Shown: one piece after another, positions 8,385 through 16,095 of the stretch
How positions within the stretch are numbered: position 1 is the stretch's first letter
Layout of the letters: each line of letters begins with the position of its first letter
NCBI GenBank assembly: GCA_002418205.1
Contig: DIDP01000079.1
Location: 1 to 36,272, forward strand
Direction: 5' to 3'
DNA: 36,272 nt
From: Anaerolineales bacterium UBA5797
GTDB lineage: Bacteria; Chloroflexota; Anaerolineae; Anaerolineales; Villigracilaceae
Notes under the pieces: model-generated
Seen by the model: only the letters and a program-made list of their open reading frames with translations
Database searches by the model: none
What the model was told of the DNA's origin: nothing
Position numbers and translations under genes: made by a program

Positions 8385-8414
8385 AAAAATCTCCCGTCTG
8401 ACGGGAGATTTTTT
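8385..8414. terminator. Bidirectional intrinsic terminator
   Basis: The 12-bp stem 8386-8397/8401-8412 has a CTG loop and A- and T-runs at both sides. It lies between two converging genes and can serve both. Confidence 0.9.
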
Positions 8415-8416
8415 AT

Positions 8417-9322
8417 CTATGAATTTTGTAGTTCTGATTCGGCGATTTTCACAAGCTCATCCGGTAAATCTTCCAGCGGCGGCTTGACCGACCAGCGCGG
8501 TAGTTCGTGCATGCGATGCATCAGCGCTTTCAAGGTTGGCGGGAAGGGCGGATATTTTTCTAGGATATGCCTTTGTTTTGTTACGCGTGCCTGCACTTCG
8601 GATGCGTCTTTCCCCTCGTTCATCAGGTCCCATACTTCGCGCAGATCTGGAGAGATTAAATTTGCAGGGGCGGTGATGCATCCGGCGGCTTTGTTTTGCA
8701 GGGCGAGCTGCAAATACGAATCCGTGCCGGTGAGGGCGACGAAATCGGAACCGAATTTCTTGCCGAGCGTGCTTGCCAGCGCGGGATCATGCGATGAGTC
8801 TTTGATGCCCGCGAATTGTGTCGGGAAGGCGTCCTTTAACCGTGCCAGCAATTCAACGGAGAATCCGATCCCGGCAACGTTTGGGAAGTGATAGCCGAGC
8901 AGATACTTGTCCGAAGGGACGGCTTTTTTGATCACTTCGCTGAACCAGTTGAACAGCCCATCGTCGGTGGCTTTGCGGAAGTAATAGGGCGGCAATACCA
9001 CCACACCATCATAGCCAAGATCGAAGGCGAGTTTGGTCAGGTCGATGGTCTCTGCGAGGCTCGGTGTGCCGGTGCCCGCAAGCAGGCGGAAGCCGGGTAC
9101 AAGCTGACGGTAGGCACACACGGACCGTAACAACACCTCGCGTTCGGAGGGGGAGAACGAAGGTCCCTCTCCAGTCGTGCCGAAGAACAACGCGCCGTGA
9201 CAGCCCCGGGATGCGAGGAAACTCAATAGAACGGGAACAGATTCAAGGTCCAGGGTTGAATCGTTTTTCAGTGGAGTGACCACCGCGGCGTATACTCCGG
9301 CAAGGGGATGTCCGGTTATCAT
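8417..9322 (-). CDS. Dihydrodipicolinate synthase/N-acetylneuraminate lyase family aldolase
   Basis: A 301-residue TIM-barrel class I aldolase of the DapA/NanA superfamily. The GTTGEGPSFS loop (49-57), PPYYFRKA (111-118), LLGYHFPN with Tyr144, and AGIKDSS with Lys174, the expected Schiff-base lysine, mark the active site. True DapA usually reads YNVPGRT after the tyrosine; here it is YHFPNVAG, so the keto-acid partner is probably not the DapA substrate. It could act on 2-keto-3-deoxy sugar acids or hydroxyproline-derived compounds. It is last in a three-gene minus-strand operon and its ATG overlaps the preceding stop. The lack of lysine-pathway neighbours argues against dapA itself. Confidence 0.85.
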   Translation of the reverse strand: MITGHPLAGVYAAVVTPLKNDSTLDLESVPVLLSFLASRGCHGALFFGTTGEGPSFSPSEREVLLRSVCAYRQLVPGFRLLAGTGTPSLAETIDLTKLAFDLGYDGVVVLPPYYFRKATDDGLFNWFSEVIKKAVPSDKYLLGYHFPNVAGIGFSVELLARLKDAFPTQFAGIKDSSHDPALASTLGKKFGSDFVALTGTDSYLQLALQNKAAGCITAPANLISPDLREVWDLMNEGKDASEVQARVTKQRHILEKYPPFPPTLKALMHRMHELPRWSVKPPLEDLPDELVKIAESELQNS

Positions 9323-10233
9323 TTTTTCTCCGATCTTTTTGAATTGTTCTTTGATTTTGCAGACTTCTTTTTGCGAGGGGGCTTTTTACTTTTGTTCTCC
9401 AGAAAGTTGCGGGCGGCATCAGTTGGCGGTTGAAGCGCAGCCCCTTCTTCAGCCACAAGATAGTGTTGGCGGTCCAGCACCCACAGGTAGAGGTCTCCCT
9501 CGGTCTTGCCGGGGAATTCCTTTAAGATTCCCGTTTCGCGAATCACATGGATGATGGGAATGTACACATGGTCATACCAGTCGGCGATTGCCTCCTGCTC
9601 GGAAATGTCGCGTTTCAGGTCAAGACCCATGAAATAACGATGGACTGCGATGTGCTCCAGCATGCGGTCGAAGCCATCGGGGATCGTCAGTTTGATATTG
9701 GCTTCGGGCCGGATCGCATCCAGCGAGGTGCGTTCGAGAAAATGGACCTTGTCTTCCAGGATCTCGAGGTCTTCTGGTCTGATATCTGGCGTGATGTTCA
9801 CACGCGTGTAACATTCGCGCACCTCGGCTTCGATATAGATCTGTCCCTGCTCGCGCGCCACCGAAACGCGATGGTGCCCATCCACGACGAAATAGACCTG
9901 GCCCACTTTATATAGAACGACAGGCGGCAGGCTGATATCCTCGTAGAAGGCGCGGTTGACGCTTTGCCAGCGTTCCGCGAGTTTGTCGGACGCCGGCAGG
10001 AAGACCCGGTCGAATTCGTGGTAACGGTTCAGACTCCCCGCGATCTGATCCACACGAACGGTCTGTACCCCCCGATAAATGGGACCGCCAACGCGCAGTT
10101 TCCCCTTGATCTCGTCGTAGGAGAGCAGGGTGGAGGGCTGACCGGAAATGGAAGCCCAGACGCGGTTTAAGAATGCTTTGAAGCGCGCCTTCTGAAAATC
10201 AGCGCGGGCTTGTTCGGAAATGGAATCTGACAT
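9319..10233 (-). CDS. ParB/Srx-like domain protein with Lys-rich tail
   Basis: A 304-residue protein. The segment RGVQTVRVDQIAGSLNRYHE leads into a ParB/sulfiredoxin-like domain with VDGHHRVSVAREQG (117-130), the box that binds nucleotide in ParB CTPases and Srx-type proteins. Downstream, IADWYDHVYIPIIHVIRE and EFPGKTEGDLYLWVLDR form a second conserved region. The last 35 residues are mostly Lys, Ser and Pro, probably disordered and able to bind nucleic acid. No helix-turn-helix or parA neighbour is seen, so chromosome partitioning is unlikely. It sits 9 bases after the phosphoesterase gene and overlaps the aldolase gene. Function unknown. Confidence 0.75.
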   Translation of the reverse strand: MSDSISEQARADFQKARFKAFLNRVWASISGQPSTLLSYDEIKGKLRVGGPIYRGVQTVRVDQIAGSLNRYHEFDRVFLPASDKLAERWQSVNRAFYEDISLPPVVLYKVGQVYFVVDGHHRVSVAREQGQIYIEAEVRECYTRVNITPDIRPEDLEILEDKVHFLERTSLDAIRPEANIKLTIPDGFDRMLEHIAVHRYFMGLDLKRDISEQEAIADWYDHVYIPIIHVIRETGILKEFPGKTEGDLYLWVLDRQHYLVAEEGAALQPPTDAARNFLENKSKKPPRKKKSAKSKNNSKRSEKK

Positions 10234-10242
10234 GATATTTTA

Positions 10243-10869
10243 TTAATGGTAAACATCGATTATTTTGTAGGGATGCACGTTGATGACTTTGGTGCTTCTG
10301 TAATTCGATTCCGATGCGGAGAGATTCCGCCGGTAAAAATGGGTATGCCCGTGAAAATGATACCGCGGTCTGGCGAACTGGATGAGCCAGTTGACGGCTT
10401 TGAGTCCTCGATGCGCCTCGGTGTCGTCATCGTGGATGCCGAAGGGAGGAGAATGTGTGATGAGGATATCGAGGGCACGCCCGTAATTAATGCGGTTCAA
10501 CAACAACCGTGGCAGGAGCCGGAAGGCACGAAGATAGGCATCCGTCTGGGTGTATTGATTCGTCCCGTCGGGACGATAGAGGATGGAACCGCCCAGGCCG
10601 CCGATCAGGAAGGTTTTCACGCGCACGATTCTCAGGTCCAGGTTTGAGCCGCCTTCTGCATAAGACTTGATATCCTGCGGGTTGAATCTTGGGTCATGGT
10701 TCCCGGGCACGTAATAGAGAGGCACGTTCAGGAAGGTGACAAGGTTCTCCAGATAGGGGTATGGAAGGTCGCCGCACCCGAGGATCAGTTCAATGTCGCT
10801 GAAATGACCGACTTCACAGAGGCTGTACAGGCGTTCGACAACTTCATCGCTGAGTGCCAGGATTTTCAC
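10243..10869 (-). CDS. Calcineurin-like metallophosphoesterase
   Basis: A 208-residue phosphoesterase with the usual metal-binding series: ILALSDEVVERLYS (first Asp; the usual DxH histidine is absent), LILGCGDLPYPYLENL, YYVPGNHDPRF, ILITHSPPFGIHDD and YHFHGHTHFYRR. I chose a GTG start (10867-10869) because family members begin at the MKILALSD position. The frame stays open to a TTG at 10977, but those extra 36 codons look non-coding and lie over the divergent kinase promoter region. It heads the operon with the ParB-like and aldolase genes. Substrate unknown; the fold serves phosphodiesters, nucleotides and phosphoproteins. Confidence 0.82.
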   Translation of the reverse strand: MKILALSDEVVERLYSLCEVGHFSDIELILGCGDLPYPYLENLVTFLNVPLYYVPGNHDPRFNPQDIKSYAEGGSNLDLRIVRVKTFLIGGLGGSILYRPDGTNQYTQTDAYLRAFRLLPRLLLNRINYGRALDILITHSPPFGIHDDDTEAHRGLKAVNWLIQFARPRYHFHGHTHFYRRNLSASESNYRSTKVINVHPYKIIDVYH

Positions 10870-10970
10870 GGTTTGAATATTTTGCCGTAGAAAAGGGTTC
10901 CCGGCAAGGTTTTCGGGTCTGTTCCGCGGACTAAGTTGACGAAAATGTACGGATAATTCCATGTATGTGG

Positions 10971-10999
10971 TTGTCAAACAATGAAGTGCAAACTATAAT
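10971..10999 (+). promoter_or_regulatory. Near-consensus sigma70 promoter of the kinase operon
   Basis: TTGTCA (10971-10976), a 17-base spacer and a perfect TATAAT (10994-10999) predict transcription from about 11006. An inverted repeat ATTCTTC/GAAGAAT (10998-11004 and 11015-11021) brackets the start point and could be an operator. The ribosome site AGGAGAAG follows at 11011. Confidence 0.8.
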
Positions 11000-11010
11000 T
11001 CTTCAGAATT

Positions 11011-11018
11011 AGGAGAAG
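11011..11018 (+). promoter_or_regulatory. Strong ribosome-binding site without a standard start codon
   Basis: AGGAGAAG begins only about 5 bases after the predicted transcription start. The codons at usual distance in the open frame are ATC (11020) and CTG (11023); no ATG, GTG or TTG occurs in this frame before the TTG at 11128. Because promoter, ribosome site and reading frame line up, I take CTG or ATC as the likely start. Confidence 0.6.
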
Positions 11019-11022
11019 AATC

Positions 11023-12918
11023 CTGGAAACGAGAATTTTTCCCGAACTGAACGGTGATGATGAAAATGGGGGTGATTCGTCCACCAAGGCTCAACTGCAA
11101 GCTGGTGTAACACTTGCCAACCGGTATTTGATTCAGGAGGTTGTAGGGCTTGGTGGCATGGGGTCTGTGTATCGCGCCCGTGATCTGCATTTCCCGAACG
11201 TGACGAAGCTGGTGGCTGTCAAGGAAATGATCAACACCGCGCTGGACCCGCTTGTCCGTCAGACCATTGTGCAGAATTTTGAGCGGGAAGCCAATCTGCT
11301 GGCAACGCTTCATCATCCCGCCATCCCCAAGATTTACGATTATTTTTCGTTGGAGAGCCGTTCCTATCTGGTGCTGGAGTTCATTCATGGAAAGGACATC
11401 GAAGCCATCATCAATGATGCAAGCGGCTTTCTGCTCGAGGAACTGGTGCTGAGCTGGGCGATCGAACTATGCGATGTGCTGGATTATCTGCATAAACACA
11501 AGCCCGATCCGATCATTTTCCGTGATATGAAACCTTCGAATGTGATGATCAATTTGAACGGTGAAGTCATACTCGTGGATTTCGGGATCGCCAAGGCATT
11601 CCAATCCGGCAGCAAAGGCACGATGATCGGTACAGAGGGATATTCTCCTCCCGAACAATATCGCGGCGAAGCCACCCCGTTGGCTGATATTTATTCCCTG
11701 GGAGCCACCATCCATCACGCGTTGACGCGGCGCGACCCGCGCCTTGAGCCGCCTTTTTCGTTTGCAGAACGTCCGATCCGGCGCATCAACCCCTCGGTAT
11801 CCGCCGAACTGGAGACGATTGTAAACCGGGCGCTGGAATATGAGCCCGCGAACCGGTTCAAGAGCGCCGCCGAGATGAAGGATGCACTGATCAGCGCCGC
11901 CCGAAAGACAGGGATGCTTTCACGCATGGCGAACCAGACAGGCCCTGTCCTCAAATCGGATGGAATCAAACCGCTTTGGTCGTTCAAATGCGAGGATGAG
12001 ATCCGCGGCACGCCCGCCATTTCACAGGGCATCCTGTATATTGGCTCCTATGACAACAATCTGTATGCGTTGGATGCAGCGGAGGGGAAATTCCAGTGGA
12101 AGTATCCGGCCGATGGCGGTATCGTTTCCCGTCCTGTACTGACGGATGGGAACGTTTATTTCGGTTCCGAGGACAAACGCCTGCACGTTGTATCTGCGCG
12201 CTCTGGCAAGGTGGTGTGGACCTACTATACGGATGGTCCGATCCGTTCCTCCCCCCGGATAGCGGAGGGACACATCTTCATCGGCTCGGACGATAATCAT
12301 TTACATGCGGTCAATCTCACAACGGGACGGCTGGCATGGCGTTTCGAGATGCCGGATGCGATCCGTTCGACGCCGTTCGTGATGAATGAACTTGTTTACG
12401 TGGGATGCGAATCCGGGGATTATTATGCGATTAATTTCCGCGGGGAAATGAAATGGCGGTTTCGCGCCAAACGGGCGATCACGTCCTCCACGGTTGGCAT
12501 GGGGCAGGCAATCTATTTTTCGTCTGTGGACAGTGCGCTCTATGCGCTCGACCCCCGCAATGGCTGGGTATTATGGCGCTTCCGTATGGGGAAGGCTTCC
12601 ATCAGTTCGCCATGTGTTGTGGATGACCTGGTCTTTGTGGGCGCGGCGGACGGCTTTATTTACGCGGTCGAAGCCAGGAGTGCAAAGGAAGTCTGGCGTT
12701 TCCGGACGGAGCATCAGGTGAACGGTTCGCCGGTCATATACAAGGATTCGCTGTATTGCGGTTCGGTGGATGGCAATCTCTATTGCCTCGAATACCGCAC
12801 GGGCAGATTACGATGGAAATTCAGCACGGATGGAGCCATTACAGGCACGCCATTGGTTAATGACGATGTCGTTTACATCGGTTCCACCGATCATAAGGTG
12901 TACGCGTTACTTGCGTGA
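11023..12918 (+). CDS. Ser/Thr protein kinase fused to a PQQ-type beta-propeller
   Basis: About 631 residues from the proposed CTG start; no membrane segment, so cytoplasmic. Numbering from the TTG at 11128: glycine loop GLGGMGSVY (7-15), VAVKE with Lys32, catalytic loop FRDMKPSN (131-138) and DFG (151-153), then GTEGYSPPEQYRG. The His of the HRD motif is replaced by Phe, while the catalytic Asp and Asn remain. From about 280 to the end are seven to eight PQQ/quinoprotein-like repeats such as LYIGSYDNNLYALDAAEGK, which should close into a propeller for sensing or partner binding. The in-frame residues upstream of the TTG (GVTLANRYLIQ) are typical of kinase N-termini and support the longer protein. 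It heads the signalling operon, with PP2C next. Confidence 0.87.
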   Translation: METRIFPELNGDDENGGDSSTKAQLQAGVTLANRYLIQEVVGLGGMGSVYRARDLHFPNVTKLVAVKEMINTALDPLVRQTIVQNFEREANLLATLHHPAIPKIYDYFSLESRSYLVLEFIHGKDIEAIINDASGFLLEELVLSWAIELCDVLDYLHKHKPDPIIFRDMKPSNVMINLNGEVILVDFGIAKAFQSGSKGTMIGTEGYSPPEQYRGEATPLADIYSLGATIHHALTRRDPRLEPPFSFAERPIRRINPSVSAELETIVNRALEYEPANRFKSAAEMKDALISAARKTGMLSRMANQTGPVLKSDGIKPLWSFKCEDEIRGTPAISQGILYIGSYDNNLYALDAAEGKFQWKYPADGGIVSRPVLTDGNVYFGSEDKRLHVVSARSGKVVWTYYTDGPIRSSPRIAEGHIFIGSDDNHLHAVNLTTGRLAWRFEMPDAIRSTPFVMNELVYVGCESGDYYAINFRGEMKWRFRAKRAITSSTVGMGQAIYFSSVDSALYALDPRNGWVLWRFRMGKASISSPCVVDDLVFVGAADGFIYAVEARSAKEVWRFRTEHQVNGSPVIYKDSLYCGSVDGNLYCLEYRTGRLRWKFSTDGAITGTPLVNDDVVYIGSTDHKVYALLA

Positions 12919-12930
12919 GAAGGAGTCATT

Positions 12931-13836
12931 GTGGATAAATTTTTCAGCTGGTTGTTCGGCAAACGGGCAGCCCCGACCAAAACATTGGATACCGCAAACA
13001 CTGCGCCTCTCACGGAACAGCAATTGCAGGCCATTGTCGCCAACCAGAACCCTCACTTCGATCTTCAGCAATTGGTCTCGGCTGGAGGGCAATCTGTTGG
13101 CAAACAACGGGAACTGAACGAGGATAGTCTGCTTGCCCTTACCTCCACCATGGCAGGCAATTCCGGAAACCTGCCTTTTGGACTTTACATCGTGGCGGAT
13201 GGCATGGGGGGGCATCAATTTGGAGAAGTCGCCAGCAACGCCGCCATCCGGACCTTTGCCGGTTATGTCATCAGGAAATTCCATCCGTATTTGTTCCAGG
13301 TCAAGACTGATTCGATGGATGAGTCGTTTCAGGAGATCATGCTGGCGGCGATCAACGAATCCCAACGGATCATCCAGCGTGAGGCGCCGGGAAGCGGGAC
13401 CACCCTGACGGCGGCGCTGGTCGTCGGACAGCAGATCACGATCGCACATGTTGGCGACAGCCGCGCTTATTTTATCTATCCTGACGGGAGGATCGAAACC
13501 ATCACGCGCGATCATTCACTGGTGCAGCGCCTCCAGGAACTGGGACACATTACGGCAGAAGAGGCGGAGAACTATCCTCACCGCAATGTGCTGTACAAGG
13601 CGCTGGGGCAGGGCGACATCCTTGACCCGGAAATTTTTACGCTTGCATTTCCACAACCGGGAACGTTAATGATCTGTAGTGATGGCCTGTGGGGCGTTGT
13701 TGCCGAACAGGATATCATCCGCTCCGTCAACGAGGCGCCAAGCCTGCAACGCGCCTGCCAGAATTTAGTCACCGCTGCAAATCTTGCGGGGGGACCCGAT
13801 AATATCAGTGTGGTGCTTGCTCAATTGATCGGATAG
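12931..13836 (+). CDS. PP2C-family Ser/Thr protein phosphatase
   Basis: A 301-residue metal-dependent phosphatase that would reverse the neighbouring kinase. The N-terminal 50 residues are an extension of low conservation. The domain then shows GKQRELNEDSLL with the metal-binding Asp65, FGLYIVADGMGGHQFGEVAS with Asp90, GTTLTAALVVGQQITIAHVG, GDSRAYFIY, ITRDHSLVQRL, MICSDGLWGVV and GGPDNISVVLAQ. All expected acidic residues are present, so it should be active. The GTG start follows AAGGAG by the usual distance. It lies 12 bases after the kinase stop, and its stop abuts the next gene (TAGTGATG). No membrane segment, unlike PrpC/Stp partners of PASTA kinases only in context, not in fold. Confidence 0.93.
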   Translation: MDKFFSWLFGKRAAPTKTLDTANTAPLTEQQLQAIVANQNPHFDLQQLVSAGGQSVGKQRELNEDSLLALTSTMAGNSGNLPFGLYIVADGMGGHQFGEVASNAAIRTFAGYVIRKFHPYLFQVKTDSMDESFQEIMLAAINESQRIIQREAPGSGTTLTAALVVGQQITIAHVGDSRAYFIYPDGRIETITRDHSLVQRLQELGHITAEEAENYPHRNVLYKALGQGDILDPEIFTLAFPQPGTLMICSDGLWGVVAEQDIIRSVNEAPSLQRACQNLVTAANLAGGPDNISVVLAQLIG

Positions 13837-13838
13837 TG

Positions 13839-15326
13839 ATGTCCGCAGGGAAGCAGGATTACTATTCTCTTCTTGGTTTAACCAGGGGTGCCTCACAGGA
13901 GGACATCAAACGCGCATATTTTGCGGCGGCTCAGAAATTGCACCCTGATAAAAACACCGCAGCCGGTGAAACCGAGTTGTTTTTGGATGTTCAACAGGCA
14001 TACGAAACACTTTCAAACCCGACCCGCCGCGCACAATATGATGCCACCCTTCCGCCCGAACAAAAAGTCTCACTTCCCTATGAATACCGGCTGATTTACA
14101 GCCGTCCCAATCTCATCCGGTTCGGGGAATCGCAGATGTTGTATATCATTCTGGATCTTCAGCCGCCACCGGAGGCGCGCCGCGCGCCTTCGTCTCCATT
14201 GAATGTCTGTCTCGTGCTGGATCGTTCCACATCCATGCAGGGTGAAAAAATGGATATGGTCAAGGCTACAGCCATCCAGGTTTTGCGCAACCTCAGATCT
14301 CAGGATATCCTCAGTGTTGTAACGTTCAGCGACCGCGCGGAGGTGATCATTCCCGCGTCCTACCAGCTGGACCGACCCAAACTGGAGGCGCGCATTCAAA
14401 TGATCCAGCCGTCCGGCGGGACCGAGATCTTTCAAGGGCTTGAGGCGGGTGCAAAAGAGGTCATGCGAAGCCTGGATGCGAAGCGGATCAATCACATCGT
14501 CCTGCTCACAGATGGGCAAACCTATGGCGATGAGCAGGAATGTCTCGCGCTGGCATCCAGGCTGGCAGAACACGGAATCGGGGTCAGCGCCATGGGGATC
14601 GGCAAGGAATGGAATGACATCTTCCTGGACGTGCTTGCAACCCGCACGGGTGGAAGCAGCGCCTACATCGCCGAGCCGCAGGATATCAAACGCCTGTTGC
14701 TGGAAAAATTCGATGCACTGGCGCAGGTGTATGCGGAGGATGTTGTTCTGGAGACCAGGCCTCTGGATGGGATCGATTTGACTTATGCTTTTCGCCTCCA
14801 ACCCGACCCGGTTCCCTTGTTGATGGATGGATCCGCCCTGAGACTGGGACCAATATTGCAAGATGCTTCCACTCGTGTGGTTTTCGAGTATATAATACTC
14901 CCAACAGCGGTAAAATCGGATGTGATCGACGTGCTGAATGGCAGGTTAAAAGTCTCGATTTCCTCCAGTCCCTTCCCGGTCCCTGCCCTGGGGTTGCGCC
15001 TCCAGCGCCCCGTGGTCGACTCGCCCGAAGGGGAGCCGCCGCCGCCGGAAATTGTGCAGGCGCTGTCCAGGCTGATGTTATATCGAATGCAGGAACGGGC
15101 TCGCAAGGAGATCGAAAAAGGAAATATCGATACCGGGACACGTCAATTGCAAGCCCTCGCGGCAAACCTGTTGTCACAGGGCGAGCGCAGTCTGGCGCAG
15201 ACTATAATGCTCGAAGTGAACCATATCAGGGAAGAACAGGGACTTTCTGATGAAGGTAGCAAAAAAATCAAATATGGAACACGCGCTTTGTTCCTTTCAG
15301 CGCCAAAGAAGGAGTTGCCTACATGA
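13839..15326 (+). CDS. DnaJ-domain/von Willebrand factor A fusion protein
   Basis: A 495-residue fusion. Residues 7-68 form a J-domain, DYYSLLGL with the HPD motif at 35-37, which would stimulate a DnaK/Hsp70. Residues about 120-300 form a vWA domain with an intact MIDAS: DRSTS (128-132), the Thr of GGTEIF and the Asp of LLTDGQ. The C-terminal part is beta-rich, then helical (RLMLYRMQERARKEIEKG), like the tail of other bacterial vWA proteins. No Gly/Phe region or zinc fingers of classical DnaJ are present. The ATG at 13839 is preferred, though a GTG at 13836 overlaps the phosphatase stop. Probably a metal-dependent adaptor bringing Hsp70 to a target controlled by the kinase; that role is inferred. 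Confidence 0.88.
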   Translation: MSAGKQDYYSLLGLTRGASQEDIKRAYFAAAQKLHPDKNTAAGETELFLDVQQAYETLSNPTRRAQYDATLPPEQKVSLPYEYRLIYSRPNLIRFGESQMLYIILDLQPPPEARRAPSSPLNVCLVLDRSTSMQGEKMDMVKATAIQVLRNLRSQDILSVVTFSDRAEVIIPASYQLDRPKLEARIQMIQPSGGTEIFQGLEAGAKEVMRSLDAKRINHIVLLTDGQTYGDEQECLALASRLAEHGIGVSAMGIGKEWNDIFLDVLATRTGGSSAYIAEPQDIKRLLLEKFDALAQVYAEDVVLETRPLDGIDLTYAFRLQPDPVPLLMDGSALRLGPILQDASTRVVFEYIILPTAVKSDVIDVLNGRLKVSISSSPFPVPALGLRLQRPVVDSPEGEPPPPEIVQALSRLMLYRMQERARKEIEKGNIDTGTRQLQALAANLLSQGERSLAQTIMLEVNHIREEQGLSDEGSKKIKYGTRALFLSAPKKELPT

Positions 15327-15826
15327 TCATTTGTTCAAATTGTCAGCACGAAAATGTGTCGGGCACTGTGTTTTGTGTTGAATGCGGCACAAAGCTGGAT
15401 GGGATCGAAACTCTGACGACACAGGCGATCACGCAGGACCAGATCTCGGACGATCTTAAAAAGAAGAGGCCCGAGCCTCCATCCTCGCCGATCAACAGCT
15501 GGATATCCCTGCATCTGATGGATAGCGGCAAGATCCTTCCGCTTGGCACTCGTAACGAGTTCACGCTGGGGCGGCTCAGCGAGGGACAACCCATCATGCC
15601 TGATATCGACCTGACTCCCTATCAGGCGTATGCCTCCGGAGTTTCCCGCCTGCATGCCGTTGTCAAACGCGAAGCCGAACGTGTCGTTGTCATGGACCTT
15701 GGTTCGTCCAATGGTACCTATCTCAACGGGCGACGCATCAACCCGCACATGGAGGAGGAGATCAAACACGGCGATGTGATCGCGCTGGGGAAACTCAAGA
15801 TCCAGGTCCTGCTGCGCATCAATTGA
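15323..15826 (+). CDS. Zinc-ribbon and FHA-domain protein
   Basis: A 167-residue phosphothreonine-binding adaptor. Residues 4-21 form a zinc ribbon with two CxxC pairs (C4, C7, C18, C21). After a linker, the FHA domain carries FTLGRLS, SGVSRLHAVVKRE and LGSSNGTYLNGRRI, the loops that contact phosphothreonine. It probably reads the phosphorylation state set by the neighbouring kinase and phosphatase. The ATG overlaps the preceding stop by 4 bases and also has an AAGGAG site. Signal peptide and membrane segments are absent, so the whole module appears cytoplasmic. Confidence 0.92.
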   Translation: MIICSNCQHENVSGTVFCVECGTKLDGIETLTTQAITQDQISDDLKKKRPEPPSSPINSWISLHLMDSGKILPLGTRNEFTLGRLSEGQPIMPDIDLTPYQAYASGVSRLHAVVKREAERVVVMDLGSSNGTYLNGRRINPHMEEEIKHGDVIALGKLKIQVLLRIN

Positions 15827-15850
15827 TTTTTCCCCGGGAAAGGTATTGGC

Positions 15851-16093
15851 ATGGCGTATTCCTTAATCATTCACATCTCGGGGGAACCGTCCATCGTTGG
15901 CGAGGTTGAAGATCTCCCCAAAAGCACTGATACCATTATCACGGTCAGCAACCCGCGCTTGCGCGATGGGAAGGATGTCCATTACATCGAGCCGAATGTG
16001 GTCAAGGTGATCTGGCCCCTTTCCAAGATAACGTTGATCGAGGTCCTTGAAAGCGAAGAGGAAGAGAACATCATTGGCTTTGTGAGGGAATGA
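15851..16093 (+). CDS. Small conserved-looking protein of unknown function
   Basis: An 80-residue acidic protein that I do not recognise. It begins MAYSLIIHISGEPSIVGEVE and is predicted beta-rich with an acidic patch near the end (EVLESEEEEN). A GGGAAAGG ribosome site precedes the ATG. It sits 24 bases after the FHA gene, and its stop (TGA, 16091-16093) lies 2 bases before the response-regulator ATG. Strict packing between two signalling genes makes it a likely partner or regulator of one of them. No Cys, no membrane segment, no known motif. Confidence 0.7.
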   Translation: MAYSLIIHISGEPSIVGEVEDLPKSTDTIITVSNPRLRDGKDVHYIEPNVVKVIWPLSKITLIEVLESEEEENIIGFVRE

Positions 16094-16095
16094 TA

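Noticed and set aside
8417..9322. True dapA of lysine biosynthesis
   Set aside because: The YNVPGRT motif is changed and no lysine-pathway gene is adjacent; only superfamily assignment is safe.
9319..10233. Chromosome-partition ParB
   Set aside because: No parA neighbour, no helix-turn-helix and no parS-like sites were seen; only the DGHHR-type nucleotide box is shared.
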